From CAYNFR01 sp964616755 (lineage in GTDB: Bacteria > Bacteroidota > Bacteroidia > Chitinophagales > Saprospiraceae), in NCBI GenBank assembly GCA_964616755.1, contig CAZTSI010000011.1, positions 1-64,000 of the forward strand: a DNA stretch of 64,000 nt. Direction: 5' to 3'. Positions 16,542-25,591 of the stretch are shown here, one piece after another; the stretch's first letter is position 1; each line of letters begins with the position of its first letter. A program made the translations under genes and the position numbers. The notes under the pieces were generated by a model, which was not told the origin of the DNA, ran no database searches, and saw only the letters and a program-made list of their open reading frames with translations.

Positions 16542-18227
16542 ATGTCCGCTTTGTTTGAAAAGAATAAATCTCTCGTAGAATATTTTTACGATGGAGAAAA
16601 AAATCACCCTAACCAAGTTTTTCTTCGCCAGCCTTATGGTGATCAATGGCAAGAGCTCAGTTATGGTGAAAGCGGACAATTAGCGAGAAGAATGGCGACT
16701 GCTCTCAAAAGCAAGGGCATTTCAGAAGGCGATCATGTTGCCTTGATTTCAAAAAACTGCTATCATTGGATTTTGGCGGATCTCGCCATCATGATGGTTG
16801 GAGCTGTTTCTGTCCCTTTTTATCCCAACCTGACGTCTGGGCAGTTGGCCGAAGTGCTCGATAAAAGTGATGCAAAGATGCTGATTGTCGGCAAACTTGA
16901 CGAATGGGATGAAAAAAAACATGGTGTGCCTGCGGGACTGCCAATCATCCGATTTAGTCACTATGAAGGCAATGCGATTGTGACAGAAGGTGACCTTTGG
17001 GACGATTTGATAGCCACCCATGAACCGATGAAAGAAAGTTATCTGCCCAATTTGGATACAACTTGGAGCATTTTGTTTACTTCAGGTACTACAGGATCGC
17101 CCAAAGGGGTAATTCATACGCATCGCAATTGCGCACTTGTGGCGCGAAATGAAGAGATCAATAATTCACTTGGATCAAAAAACAACCAATTTCCAAGATA
17201 TTTTTCTTTTTTACCCTTGAATCATATTGCTGAACGCGCCGCCGTTCAACTCGGGGCGCTCATTACTACAGGGAGCATTTCTTTTGCTGAAAACCTTGAT
17301 ACATTCGCCAAAAACTTACAAGATACACAACCACATTTTCTCTTTGCTGTGCCGCGAATTTGGACTAAGTTTCAGCTTGGCGTTCTTAACAAAATGCCAC
17401 AGAAGAAATTAGACACACTCCTCAAGCTACCCATTATATCGGGCTTAGTGAAGAAAAAAATAAAAAAAGGTTTAGGCTTATCTCGCGCTGATGTAGTACT
17501 CACAGGTGCTTCGATTACGCCAGAGTCTCTTAAACAATGGTATCGTCGATTGGATATCAAGCTAAGAGAGGTTTATGGTATGACTGAAAATTTTGGTGGA
17601 TTTACCCTCATGCCCGAACCAGGACACAAAGCCAATACTGTCGGAAAACCTCTACCAAATACTTTGGGTAGAATCGATCATGTAACAGGAGAAATTCAAA
17701 TGAAAATGCCGTGGATGATGAAGGGCTATTATAAAGATGATGAATTAACCGCCGAAGTATTGAATGACGGATGGCTGAGCACAGGGGATAAGGGTAAAAT
17801 GGATGAAACGGGCTATATTTCCGTAGTGGGGCGTGTCAAAGATGCATTTAAGACTTCTAAAGGTGAGTTTATAGTGCCTACTACTCTAGAAGAACACTTT
17901 AGCGAAAGTGATTTTATTGAGCAAATATGTGTAGCTGGTTTGGGTATACCTCAGCCAGTAGCAATGATTTGCTTGAGCGATATAGCGAAAAAAACTCCTA
18001 AAGAAATCCTAGCGCAGACCTTAACGACCCAATTAGATCAAGTCAATAAAGAATTGCAAGGGCATGAAAAAATATCAGCCATCGTTATCGCCAAAGAGGT
18101 CTGGACAGATGCGAATGAGATGCTGACACCCACGCTCAAGGTGAAGAGGGGATCGATCCATGACAAATATGGCGATCGCATGGAGTCGTGGTGCAACTCT
18201 TCAGAGAAGGTTATTTGGGAAGACTAG
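16542..18227 (+). CDS. Long-chain acyl-CoA synthetase (AMP-forming)
   Basis: 561 residues of the ANL superfamily. The P-loop motif is TSGTTGSPKG (180-189), YGMTEN is the A5 motif, GDKGKMDETGY holds the ribose-binding Asp, and TPTLKVKRGSI near the C-terminus supplies the catalytic Lys. The family and length fit FadD15-type fatty acid-CoA ligases common in Bacteroidota. It makes acyl-CoA from a fatty acid, ATP and CoA at the inner membrane. The next gene, 68 bases on, codes for a hotdog thioesterase-like protein, and a histidine phosphatase follows, so the three may be one operon for fatty acid activation or turnover. Confidence 0.92.
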   Translation: MSALFEKNKSLVEYFYDGEKNHPNQVFLRQPYGDQWQELSYGESGQLARRMATALKSKGISEGDHVALISKNCYHWILADLAIMMVGAVSVPFYPNLTSGQLAEVLDKSDAKMLIVGKLDEWDEKKHGVPAGLPIIRFSHYEGNAIVTEGDLWDDLIATHEPMKESYLPNLDTTWSILFTSGTTGSPKGVIHTHRNCALVARNEEINNSLGSKNNQFPRYFSFLPLNHIAERAAVQLGALITTGSISFAENLDTFAKNLQDTQPHFLFAVPRIWTKFQLGVLNKMPQKKLDTLLKLPIISGLVKKKIKKGLGLSRADVVLTGASITPESLKQWYRRLDIKLREVYGMTENFGGFTLMPEPGHKANTVGKPLPNTLGRIDHVTGEIQMKMPWMMKGYYKDDELTAEVLNDGWLSTGDKGKMDETGYISVVGRVKDAFKTSKGEFIVPTTLEEHFSESDFIEQICVAGLGIPQPVAMICLSDIAKKTPKEILAQTLTTQLDQVNKELQGHEKISAIVIAKEVWTDANEMLTPTLKVKRGSIHDKYGDRMESWCNSSEKVIWED

Positions 18228-18295
18228 AAAAAAAGTTATCGACAATTAATTCCTTTATCACCCAAAACAAATCATTCGTGCATCAGTTATGTTGG

Positions 18296-18733
18296 ATGAT
18301 GAATGAAACAGTTTTAGATCAACTCGCCGTTATGATGTCGATGATGGGAGGAGAGTTTCCACCCAAAGTAGCAGCCTTGCTGAATGGTGAGCTAGTCGAT
18401 TATACAATGGGGCAATCAATGCGCATGCGCTTTGCCTTGGATGAAAAATTTAACAATCCCTTTGGTATCACTTTTGGCGGCATGTATGCTATGTATTTTG
18501 ATATGGTCATGGGGCCGTTTTCGGGCATTGAGGCTGGCGCACCAACAACTTCTCTAGATTTGAATGTTTCGTTCTTGAAATCCATCCGACCTGCAGACGA
18601 ATGTATAGAGGTTGAGGTGCGATTAGTCAATAAGACAAGACAGTTCTTGATGCTTTCTGGGTCAGCGTTCAAAATGGACGGAACATTGGTTGCCACATCT
18701 ACCAGTCGCATGTTTATCTTACATCAAAAATAA
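18296..18733 (+). CDS. Hotdog-fold thioesterase-like protein (PaaI/4HBT type)
   Basis: 145 residues with the hotdog pattern: FNNPFGITFGGMYAMYFDMVMG is the long helix region with the asparagine/glycine-rich loop, followed by TTSLDLNVSFLKSI and later ATSTSRMFIL. This fits acyl-CoA thioesterases and PaaI-like proteins. I start at the ATG at 18296; the frame is open back into the acyl-CoA synthetase gene, but those residues lack hotdog character. The neighbour activates fatty acids to CoA thioesters, so hydrolysis of a related thioester is a reasonable guess. Confidence 0.78.
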   Translation: MMNETVLDQLAVMMSMMGGEFPPKVAALLNGELVDYTMGQSMRMRFALDEKFNNPFGITFGGMYAMYFDMVMGPFSGIEAGAPTTSLDLNVSFLKSIRPADECIEVEVRLVNKTRQFLMLSGSAFKMDGTLVATSTSRMFILHQK

Positions 18734-18741
18734 TACATCAT

Positions 18742-19434
18742 TTGGGACGCATTTACTTCATTCGTCATGGACAAGCCTCCTTTCATAAGGAAAATTACGA
18801 CCAGCTGTCTGATAAAGGTGTCCAACAATCACAACTTCTTGGGGAATACTTTAACCAGCGCGGATGGCAATTTGATAGAGTATATTCTGGCACTCTAAAA
18901 CGTCAAAAAGACACCGCGCTCCATAGTTTATCTAACGATAACCATCCTCTACAATTTACGCAATTGGCTGGATTAAATGAGCATCATGGGCCTGCGATCG
19001 TAGGAGCGTACTACCCCGATAAGTTCAAATTTAGAGGAGAAATCCCGTCAGAAAAGCTAGAAGAATACAAGCGAGATTACTATAGGACGTATTTCGAGCT
19101 AGCCGAAAAGTGGGTTTTAAATCAATTGGATACTCAGATTTTAGGGAATATAGAGCCCTGGTCCGTCTTTAAAAATCGCTTCACCCAGGCCGTGCAACAT
19201 ATACTGGCTGATGCCAAAAAAGGTGAGAATATTGCCGTCTATACATCCGGCGGCCCTGTAGGTGCGGCATTAGGTATGAGTTTGGGTCTGCCAGATACAG
19301 AGGTGGTAAAACTTGCATGGCAAGTGAGAAATACCTCGTATTCAGAGTATGTTTTTTCGAAAGATAAATTTTCGTTGGTCAGTTATAATGTGACCTCTCA
19401 CCTACAAGATCCAACACTAATTACCTTAGTATAG
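18742..19434 (+). CDS. Histidine phosphatase family protein, TTG start
   Basis: The phosphoglycerate mutase/histidine phosphatase signature RHG is at residues 8-10 (IYFIRHGQASF), with YSGTLKRQKDTA as the second arginine motif and a GLNEHHG segment as the acid/phosphate part. There is no in-frame ATG ahead of the RHG motif; the only start close enough is TTG at 18742, 8 bases after the preceding stop. SixA-like or phosphoglycerate mutase-like activity cannot be told apart by eye. Length (230 residues) is in the usual range for branch 1. It is the third gene of a run with the acyl-CoA synthetase and the thioesterase. Confidence 0.85.
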   Translation: MGRIYFIRHGQASFHKENYDQLSDKGVQQSQLLGEYFNQRGWQFDRVYSGTLKRQKDTALHSLSNDNHPLQFTQLAGLNEHHGPAIVGAYYPDKFKFRGEIPSEKLEEYKRDYYRTYFELAEKWVLNQLDTQILGNIEPWSVFKNRFTQAVQHILADAKKGENIAVYTSGGPVGAALGMSLGLPDTEVVKLAWQVRNTSYSEYVFSKDKFSLVSYNVTSHLQDPTLITLV

Positions 19435-19456
19435 TCAATCTACAATCTTGGGTAGA

Positions 19457-20560
19457 TCATTCGAGTATCCCGAGATGCACGATTCTGCCACCGGCATTGT
19501 TAATAGGATTAGTCGACTGGCCAATAATCACTCCCTTTTCGGGTGCATAATACCGCTGGATTACATGACCAAACATATTACGCAATATAGCCAATTCTTG
19601 CCCTTTCTCCACTAATTGACTCAGTGAGGTTTTCATTTCTAAGAGCCCGCCGCGATCTGTGAATAGCCAATAAGACTTTTGGCATCGTATCGGTGATATA
19701 CTTGGCTTCACCCAAGGTTTATCCCAAAGCTTAAGATAGGTCATGATATGATGAATATTACGAGCGCCTCGCTCAATCATATCAAGTTGAAATACCTGAG
19801 GGTTGCCTAGCTCGATCGTAATACAATCTACCCCAGCCAAGGCCGCCTGAGTACGAAGAGTGCGACCCGCACTGTTGCTCACTCCCGTGCTTGCCCCACC
19901 TGAGCTCGCCAGAATTATATCAGCGTCCAATACCTCCATCATTGCTTGAAGCACTGGATTTCGCAAATCACCACGAGCATATAGACTATTCTCTCGACCA
20001 AAACTGGCCGTATGTAGATCAACTAAAAATGATATGTGTGGCAAAATCTTTTTAGTTATCATCGCTACCAACTGTTCGCTTTCGTTGCCTTGTGCGTCAC
20101 CTGGGAATATTCGATTAAGATCTGTACCATCTTCATGTTCGCGTTGATATCTATATATCGCCGAAGGATTAAGCCCAGGAATAGCTAGTATAGTGCCCCT
20201 AATGATCCGCGGATCAATATCCTCAAGCGCACGATGAATAGCTGCAACACCATTGACTTCGTTGCCATGGATAGCGGCAGTGATGCCTATAGTAGGGCCT
20301 GATTGTGCTCCTTTGATGACGATTACGGGAATCTGAATTTCTCGACCAAATATATCGATACCCATTGACAGCCAAAAGTCGTATCGGCGAGTGTTATCCA
20401 AGGTTTCGATACTCAATGCATCAATAGACAGTGGATCAGTAGACAGCGCTTCAATAGACAAAGTTTTTTTTGATCCTTGCTGGGCGTTGACTTTACCACC
20501 AAAAAGAACAATGCTCTGCATTAGAGCCATAAGAAATATAGGCTTAAGAGATACATGCAT
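19457..20560 (-). CDS. Secreted succinylglutamate desuccinylase/aspartoacylase-like deacylase
   Basis: 367 residues with a signal peptide (MHVSLKPIFLMALMQ...VNAQ, cleavage near residue 27). ITAAIHGNEVNG has the His and Glu zinc ligands of the M14-like AstE/AspA family, and FLVDLHTASFGRE has the third zinc ligand His. DLNRIFPGD is the substrate Arg region. It may be a carboxypeptidase-like zinc enzyme that removes an acyl or N-terminal group from a periplasmic compound. Just after the signal peptide come four pentapeptide repeats (LSIEA, LSTDP, LSIDA, LSIET), an odd low-complexity spacer. Confidence 0.85.
   Translation of the reverse strand: MHVSLKPIFLMALMQSIVLFGGKVNAQQGSKKTLSIEALSTDPLSIDALSIETLDNTRRYDFWLSMGIDIFGREIQIPVIVIKGAQSGPTIGITAAIHGNEVNGVAAIHRALEDIDPRIIRGTILAIPGLNPSAIYRYQREHEDGTDLNRIFPGDAQGNESEQLVAMITKKILPHISFLVDLHTASFGRENSLYARGDLRNPVLQAMMEVLDADIILASSGGASTGVSNSAGRTLRTQAALAGVDCITIELGNPQVFQLDMIERGARNIHHIMTYLKLWDKPWVKPSISPIRCQKSYWLFTDRGGLLEMKTSLSQLVEKGQELAILRNMFGHVIQRYYAPEKGVIIGQSTNPINNAGGRIVHLGILE
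20402..20461 (-). repeat. Four 15-bp repeats encoding LS[IT][DE]x pentapeptides
   Basis: Four adjoining five-residue units, LSIEA, LSTDP, LSIDA and LSIET, follow the signal peptide of the deacylase gene. They are similar but not identical at DNA level. Confidence 0.75.
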
Positions 20561-20618
20561 AAAGCTTACTTTAGTGCGATATTCAAAAATGATTATTAAA
20601 TAGATAATTTTCCTTTCT

Positions 20619-21707
20619 CTATAACTCCTGTTCGTCGATTATTTCTTTCGCAATCTTCCAAGCCAAGTTATCCATCTTCGCAGCTGATTTATTAACCAAG
20701 GTAACAACTACTAACTCCTCCTCAGGATAAATAAGCAACATACTCGTGCCACCTACTGATCCACCGCTATGACCATACCAATATCTCGATTGATCGTCAA
20801 TCCCGGAGCTAAATCCTATACCATAATTTGTTTTTGTGCCATCAGCCAAATGCTGACTTGAAGTGCAGGTCTCTAGCGCCGATTTCGTTAAAAAGCCAGG
20901 GCGACTATGTATAACCCCAAATTTTGCCACCTCCTCTGCTGTACCTAAATATCCACCTCCTGCCCACTTATTTGATTGATTTATCACTGGACCTGGCACG
21001 AGTTTATTGCCTTCTTCGATATAAAATGAAACTCTCGGGTAATTAAGGCTATCTACTATATCTGCCCTGAGATTCTTTAATTTGGCCGGCGTCAATAGTT
21101 CATCGTCCATCAAGGCTAGGAATGCTTTGCCTGTTGCCTTTTCGATGATTGCGCTAATCAATGTCCATCCATAAGTGCTATACGAGTATTTGGTCGTTGG
21201 GACAAAAAGGAGACTATCTCGAATAAATACCTCCATAGGCTCTTCAATACTCGTATACGACACATTACTCAGGAATTCAAGGCCGTAATAGTGTCGTATA
21301 CCAGCCAAATGACCCGCTAATTGTCGTAAGGTTAACTGCGCCTTATCATCAGGAATATCAGGAAGGTACTGCTTAATGGGGGCATCTAAATCTATCAACT
21401 TTCTATCAGCTAACTGACAGACCACAGATGCCGTCAAGGTCTTTGAAATACTACCGATTCTAAATAAGCTACTTGCGGGGTCTATGGTTTTTTGGGTGGC
21501 AATATTTGCATATCCATAAGCACGATTCATCAGGCGCTTACCCTTGTGATACACGCTGATGGACAAGCCTGGATAATGGTAATCTGTGAGATGCTGAAGA
21601 CAGAGGCTATCTACTGAAGGTTTTGCGGATCCTAAATCAATAGAGCTCCGCTGTGTAGCACACGAACAAAGAATTCCTAAATAAAAGAAAAAAATGAGCC
21701 TTTTCAC
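20619..21707 (-). CDS. Serine hydrolase, class C beta-lactamase/DD-peptidase family lipoprotein
   Basis: The SxxK motif is in FRIGSISKTLTA, with the HSGGSVGGTS segment supplying the HxG motif and YSYSTYGW replacing the usual YSN with YST. These features place it in the beta-lactamase class C/esterase family, not a proven beta-lactamase. I start it at a GTG (21707) that gives VKRLIFFFYLGILCSC, a full lipoprotein signal peptide with a lipobox at the end. The frame is open to an ATG at 21770, but that adds 21 residues ahead of the signal peptide. The gene is a single unit; it ends 58 bases before the start of the deacylase gene in the same direction. Confidence 0.83.
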   Translation of the reverse strand: MKRLIFFFYLGILCSCATQRSSIDLGSAKPSVDSLCLQHLTDYHYPGLSISVYHKGKRLMNRAYGYANIATQKTIDPASSLFRIGSISKTLTASVVCQLADRKLIDLDAPIKQYLPDIPDDKAQLTLRQLAGHLAGIRHYYGLEFLSNVSYTSIEEPMEVFIRDSLLFVPTTKYSYSTYGWTLISAIIEKATGKAFLALMDDELLTPAKLKNLRADIVDSLNYPRVSFYIEEGNKLVPGPVINQSNKWAGGGYLGTAEEVAKFGVIHSRPGFLTKSALETCTSSQHLADGTKTNYGIGFSSGIDDQSRYWYGHSGGSVGGTSMLLIYPEEELVVVTLVNKSAAKMDNLAWKIAKEIIDEQEL

Positions 21708-21811
21708 GTCAAAAGCATTGATTAAGCCCAAATTAATCACTCTATTTGAACTGCAAAAACTTTCGGTCAATTAATCCGAAAGGATCATTAACACCTCTTA
21801 CTCTTAACTGA

Positions 21812-22450
21812 CTAACTTGTTGGATCTGGAGTCATGCGCAAGTAGGGCTTGACAATTTTAAACCCTTTAGGAAACATACCTACAGCTTCTTCATTCGTGA
21901 CTGCAGGAGCGATTACACAATCATCTCCTTTTTCCCAATTTGCGGGAGTAGCAAGTTTGCGATAGGCCGTTAGTTGAAGCGAATCAATGACCCTTAAAAT
22001 CTCATGAAAATTGCGACCCGTCGAGGCGGGATACGTAATCATAAGTTTAATCTTCTTGTCAGAACCAATGATGAAGACAGAACGCACGGTCAATTTATCG
22101 TTCGCATTAGGATGAATCATGTCATATAATTCTGCTACTTTTCGATCCTCGTCAGCAATCAAGGGGAAATTGACCTCCGTATCTTGAGTCTCATTAATAT
22201 CCTCAATCCAATCGTGATGATCCTTCAAGCCGTCGACACTCAATGCAGCTACTTTCACATTTCGTTGATCAAATTCTGCTTTAAACTTTGCTACTGTCCC
22301 TAACTCAGTGGTACATACGGGGGTATAATCCGCTGGGTGAGAAAACAAAACTCCCCAAGATTCACCTAACCATTGATGAAAATTAATAGTGCCATCTGTA
22401 CTTTCGGCACTAAAATCAGGCGCTATATCCCCTAGTCGCAATGTTGCCAT
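21812..22450 (-). CDS. 1-Cys peroxiredoxin (Prx6 type)
   Basis: About 212 residues. The peroxidatic cysteine is C46 in PADYTPVCTTELG, and FSHPADYTPVCT is the Prx6/AhpC-like signature. A C-terminal domain (PAVTNEEAVGMFPKGFK) of the Prx6 subclass follows, and the second conserved Cys of typical 2-Cys enzymes is not in the expected context, so it is probably 1-Cys or uses a distant Cys (DDCVIAPA). It reduces peroxides. I start at MATLRLG (22450); upstream ATGs exist at 22459 and 22477, but the -7 promoter element at 22483-22490 would put the transcript start close to 22477. Confidence 0.92.
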   Translation of the reverse strand: MATLRLGDIAPDFSAESTDGTINFHQWLGESWGVLFSHPADYTPVCTTELGTVAKFKAEFDQRNVKVAALSVDGLKDHHDWIEDINETQDTEVNFPLIADEDRKVAELYDMIHPNANDKLTVRSVFIIGSDKKIKLMITYPASTGRNFHEILRVIDSLQLTAYRKLATPANWEKGDDCVIAPAVTNEEAVGMFPKGFKIVKPYLRMTPDPTS

Positions 22451-22482
22451 AATACCCATTTTATTGTTGATGATCAATTCAA

Positions 22483-22490
22483 CAAATATA
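22483..22490 (-). promoter_or_regulatory. -7 element of the peroxiredoxin promoter
   Basis: On the minus strand this reads TATATTTG, an exact match to the Bacteroidota -7 consensus TAnnTTTG. It lies 33 bases before the chosen ATG. No TTG at the expected -33 distance is clear. Confidence 0.5.
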
Positions 22491-22602
22491 CATCATTTAC
22501 AAATGCCATTTTAGAGCACAAGGGCGAGCCAGAAAAAACTAAATCCTAGACCTCTCTAAAGAATCCATTCAATAATTTTTACCATAAATAAAATCTATTG
22601 TG

Positions 22603-22610
22603 TACTTTGG
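22603..22610 (+). promoter_or_regulatory. Possible -7 element before the esterase lipoprotein gene
   Basis: TACTTTGG, one base off TAnnTTTG, about 40 bases before the ATG at 22650. No clear -33 element. Confidence 0.35.
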
Positions 22611-22649
22611 GCAGATCAAATCAAAAATGAACATCTTTAACTTCCGGCC

Positions 22650-24383
22650 ATGAGACGTTGCCTTTTATCCTTAATTATTTTCGCGATAATTTTTTCTTGC
22701 AATCCTAGAGCTTCAGAAGAAAGCATCGCGACAAAACTAACAATCGCTTATCCATCAGAGCATTATAGCGAAGTTTTAGATGGACGTATGATTGTACTTC
22801 TAGCTACGGACGATACAAAGGAGCCTAGGTTTCAGCTCAACGATAATGTCAACACCTGTCAAGCCTTTGGGATGGATATTGAAAACTGGCAACCAGGAAG
22901 TCCGCTCTTGTTTGATCTATCTTCTTTTGGTTATCCGATCAACCGATTTTTGGATATTGACGCAGGTGAGTATACAGTTCAAGTCTTCTTTCACCAGTAC
23001 GAGACATTCGTCAGAGGCGACGGTCATACGGTAAAAATGCCCATGGATCGAGGGGAAGGTCAACAATGGAATCTAGCGCCGGGCAACCTCTACTCTACCC
23101 CTCAAAAAATGAATATCGACCCTAGAGCGACAACAGAGATATCAATAACGCTTGACACTAAAATCCCTCCCATTGCCGAGGCGGAGGACAGCGAATATGT
23201 CAAACATATCAAAATCCGATCTAAGCTGTTATCTGATTTCTGGGGTCGCGACATGTATTTAGGTGCTCACGTACTCTTGCCGCATGGATGGGCTGATCAT
23301 CCTTCAGTCAAGTATCCATTAGCAATCTTTCATGGCCACTTTCCAGATGATTTTGGTGGTTGGCGTACGACACCGCCAGATCCAACTCTCACTCCCGACT
23401 ACTCAGATCGCTTCAAGATTTCTGGATACAATATAATGGTTCAGCAAGAAGCCTATGATTTTTACAAAATGTGGACGGGGCCAAAGTTTCCTAGAGTCAT
23501 TGCGATAGAAATTCAACATGCCAATCCTTTTTATGATGATTCGTATGCTGTCAACTCCGAGAATATCGGCCCGTATGGAGATGCCATTACTTATGAACTC
23601 ATTCCGCATATCGAAAAACAATTCAGAGGAATCGGTGAGGGATGGGCACGATTCACTTATGGAGGATCAACAGGTGGATGGGAAGCATTGGCCGTGCAAT
23701 TGAAATATCCCAATGAATACAACGGATGCTATGCTGCATGTCCTGATCCGATCGATTTTCGCGCCTTTTGTTTGACCAATATTTATGAAGACAAAAATGC
23801 TTATTATAAAGAAGGTCCATTTCGAAAAACCCTTGTACCCGGCCATCGCAATTATTTGGGTGAGGTAAATGCCACTCTTCGTGATATGAATTATAGAGAA
23901 TTAGTACTTGGCACCAAGACAAGATCGGGGCAACAATGGGATATTTGGGAAGCGGTCTACTCGCCAGTAGGTGCCGATGGTTATCCACAACCTATTTGGG
24001 ATAAAATCACCGGCGAAATAAATAAGGAGGTGGCGGCACATTGGCGCGAGAATTTTGATTTAGCTTATATCATGAAGCGTGACTGGGCAAAGCATGGAAA
24101 AGATTGGGAAGGTAAAATTCATATTTATTGTGGCGATATGGACAACTACTATCTCAACAATGCTGTCTATCTCGCTGAAGAGATACTCGAAGAGACTACT
24201 GCACCTTACTACAATGGAGAAGTAGATTATGGCGATCGCGCCGAACATTGCTGGAATGGGGATCATACACAACCCAATTACATAAGTCGACTGCGATACA
24301 ATAGAATGTTCATCCCAAAATGGGCTGAAGAAGTAAAAACAAGAGCACCAAAGGGCGCTGATTTGAAGAGTTGGAGGTATTAA
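22650..24383 (+). CDS. Secreted esterase-like lipoprotein (Esterase D/enterochelin esterase-like)
   Basis: 577 residues. The N-terminus MRRCLLSLIIFAIIFSC ends in a lipobox cysteine (C17), so the enzyme is a lipoprotein facing the periplasm or outside. The C-terminal half has the alpha/beta hydrolase nucleophile motif GGSTGGWEAL (nucleophile Ser) followed by a long cap-like region; a catalytic histidine probably lies in the RAEHCWNGDHTQPN stretch. The family is the 'putative esterase' (PF00756) group, which includes feruloyl esterase-like enzymes; substrates cannot be guessed. The N-terminal 150 residues look like a beta-sandwich, DUF-type extension. It is a single-gene unit. Confidence 0.82.
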   Translation: MRRCLLSLIIFAIIFSCNPRASEESIATKLTIAYPSEHYSEVLDGRMIVLLATDDTKEPRFQLNDNVNTCQAFGMDIENWQPGSPLLFDLSSFGYPINRFLDIDAGEYTVQVFFHQYETFVRGDGHTVKMPMDRGEGQQWNLAPGNLYSTPQKMNIDPRATTEISITLDTKIPPIAEAEDSEYVKHIKIRSKLLSDFWGRDMYLGAHVLLPHGWADHPSVKYPLAIFHGHFPDDFGGWRTTPPDPTLTPDYSDRFKISGYNIMVQQEAYDFYKMWTGPKFPRVIAIEIQHANPFYDDSYAVNSENIGPYGDAITYELIPHIEKQFRGIGEGWARFTYGGSTGGWEALAVQLKYPNEYNGCYAACPDPIDFRAFCLTNIYEDKNAYYKEGPFRKTLVPGHRNYLGEVNATLRDMNYRELVLGTKTRSGQQWDIWEAVYSPVGADGYPQPIWDKITGEINKEVAAHWRENFDLAYIMKRDWAKHGKDWEGKIHIYCGDMDNYYLNNAVYLAEEILEETTAPYYNGEVDYGDRAEHCWNGDHTQPNYISRLRYNRMFIPKWAEEVKTRAPKGADLKSWRY

Positions 24384-24498
24384 TCAGTGTGCTCGAGGCT
24401 AAGATAACAGCACAACAAACAATGTCACGGGGTCGATTAGTCTAACTTAATTGAGTAAAGACGGATAAAATTAGGACATCGCAGTATTCCTTGTTGCA

Positions 24499-24518
24499 AG
24501 ATAGGGGGTGACCTATCT
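24499..24518. terminator. Hairpin between convergent genes
   Basis: A perfect 7-bp stem AGATAGG/CCTATCT with a six-base loop, located between the convergent esterase and xylan-esterase-like genes. There is no T-run, so its role as a terminator is only inferred from its place. Confidence 0.4.
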
Positions 24519-24529
24519 ATGACGTTTCA

Positions 24530-25468
24530 CTATTTCGGATAGGACAATTCCTTAAGCCATTCAGCTACTCTATCCGGCCAAGTACTTAATCTTCCTTTAT
24601 CAAGGGCTAAGCTATATCCATGGCCGCCAAAAGGATAAAGGTGCATTTCTGCAGATACTCCGATTTTCTGCAAAGCCTCATAATAAAGGATACTATTGTG
24701 CACAGGAACGGCGAGATCATCAGCACTGTGAATCAGAATAGCGGGTGGCGTAAAACTATCGACGTGGTGTTCGTTAGAAAAAAAATTCAACCATTCGTCA
24801 GAGGCTGCTTTGCCAATCAGATTCTCTCTCGATCCGCCATGAGCGAATTCAGGTGTAAAGCTTATCACAGGGTATACTAGTATCGAAAAATCGGGTCGCG
24901 CAGAAAGGGCGTCATGCCCGTCTACAGCTTCATAAGCGTTGTAATCATAATGAACAGAGGCAGAAGCTGCAAGATGCCCACCTGCCGAAAAACCCATAAT
25001 GCCTATGTTCGCGGGGTCAATGTTCCACTCTTTCGCATGACCGCGAGCTAGGCGTATCGCTCGTTGAACATCCATTAAGGGTGTCAGATGCGCTTGATCT
25101 TGAAACGAAGAGAGCGGCAATCTATACTTCAGCACAAGGGCAGAAATACCTTTACTATTGAGCCACTTGGCTATGTCAGTCCCTTCCCAATCATAGGCCA
25201 AAACACCATATCCACCACCAGGGCAAATCACTACTGCCTGTCCGGTTGATTGATTCGGCGATGGTAAATAAACCTCAATACTTGGATAGCGCACTTGGCT
25301 AATCAGCAGAATACCTTCCTTTTTACGGATTTCTTCATGTGCAATGCCTTTATCATTTGGTGCTTGATCAGGCCAAAGAAGTATTTTTGCTTCTTGACTG
25401 AATAAAAAAGGGTGGATTCCCATCATCAAATGCAACACCAATACTCTACCATTAGACGACTTTAGCAT
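24530..25468 (-). CDS. Secreted alpha/beta hydrolase, BD-FAE/acetylxylan esterase-like
   Basis: 312 residues with a signal peptide-like hydrophobic stretch (VLVLHLMMGIHPFLFSQ). PGGGYGVLAYDWEG is the oxyanion/HGGG-type motif, GIMGFSAGGHLAAS holds the nucleophile Ser, and DDLAVPVHNS plus GGHGYSL provide Asp and His. The pattern matches Bacteroidota esterases found with xylanases and in the BD-FAE family. It probably removes acetyl groups from plant or algal polysaccharides. No glycoside hydrolase sits next to it here. Confidence 0.84.
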   Translation of the reverse strand: MLKSSNGRVLVLHLMMGIHPFLFSQEAKILLWPDQAPNDKGIAHEEIRKKEGILLISQVRYPSIEVYLPSPNQSTGQAVVICPGGGYGVLAYDWEGTDIAKWLNSKGISALVLKYRLPLSSFQDQAHLTPLMDVQRAIRLARGHAKEWNIDPANIGIMGFSAGGHLAASASVHYDYNAYEAVDGHDALSARPDFSILVYPVISFTPEFAHGGSRENLIGKAASDEWLNFFSNEHHVDSFTPPAILIHSADDLAVPVHNSILYYEALQKIGVSAEMHLYPFGGHGYSLALDKGRLSTWPDRVAEWLKELSYPK

Positions 25469-25591
25469 TTTTTATTCTAAAGATACACGGTATTATCAGT
25501 CTAAGGAATGGTAATTGATCATTTAGGATATATCTTACAAACCTCCTGAAACATAGATTTAGATTATTTATAAGGTTCTGATATCGAATAT

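Noticed and set aside
20619..21707. Serine hydrolase as an antibiotic-resistance beta-lactamase
   Set aside because: The YxN motif is YST and the family is mostly esterases and peptidases; resistance cannot be claimed from sequence.
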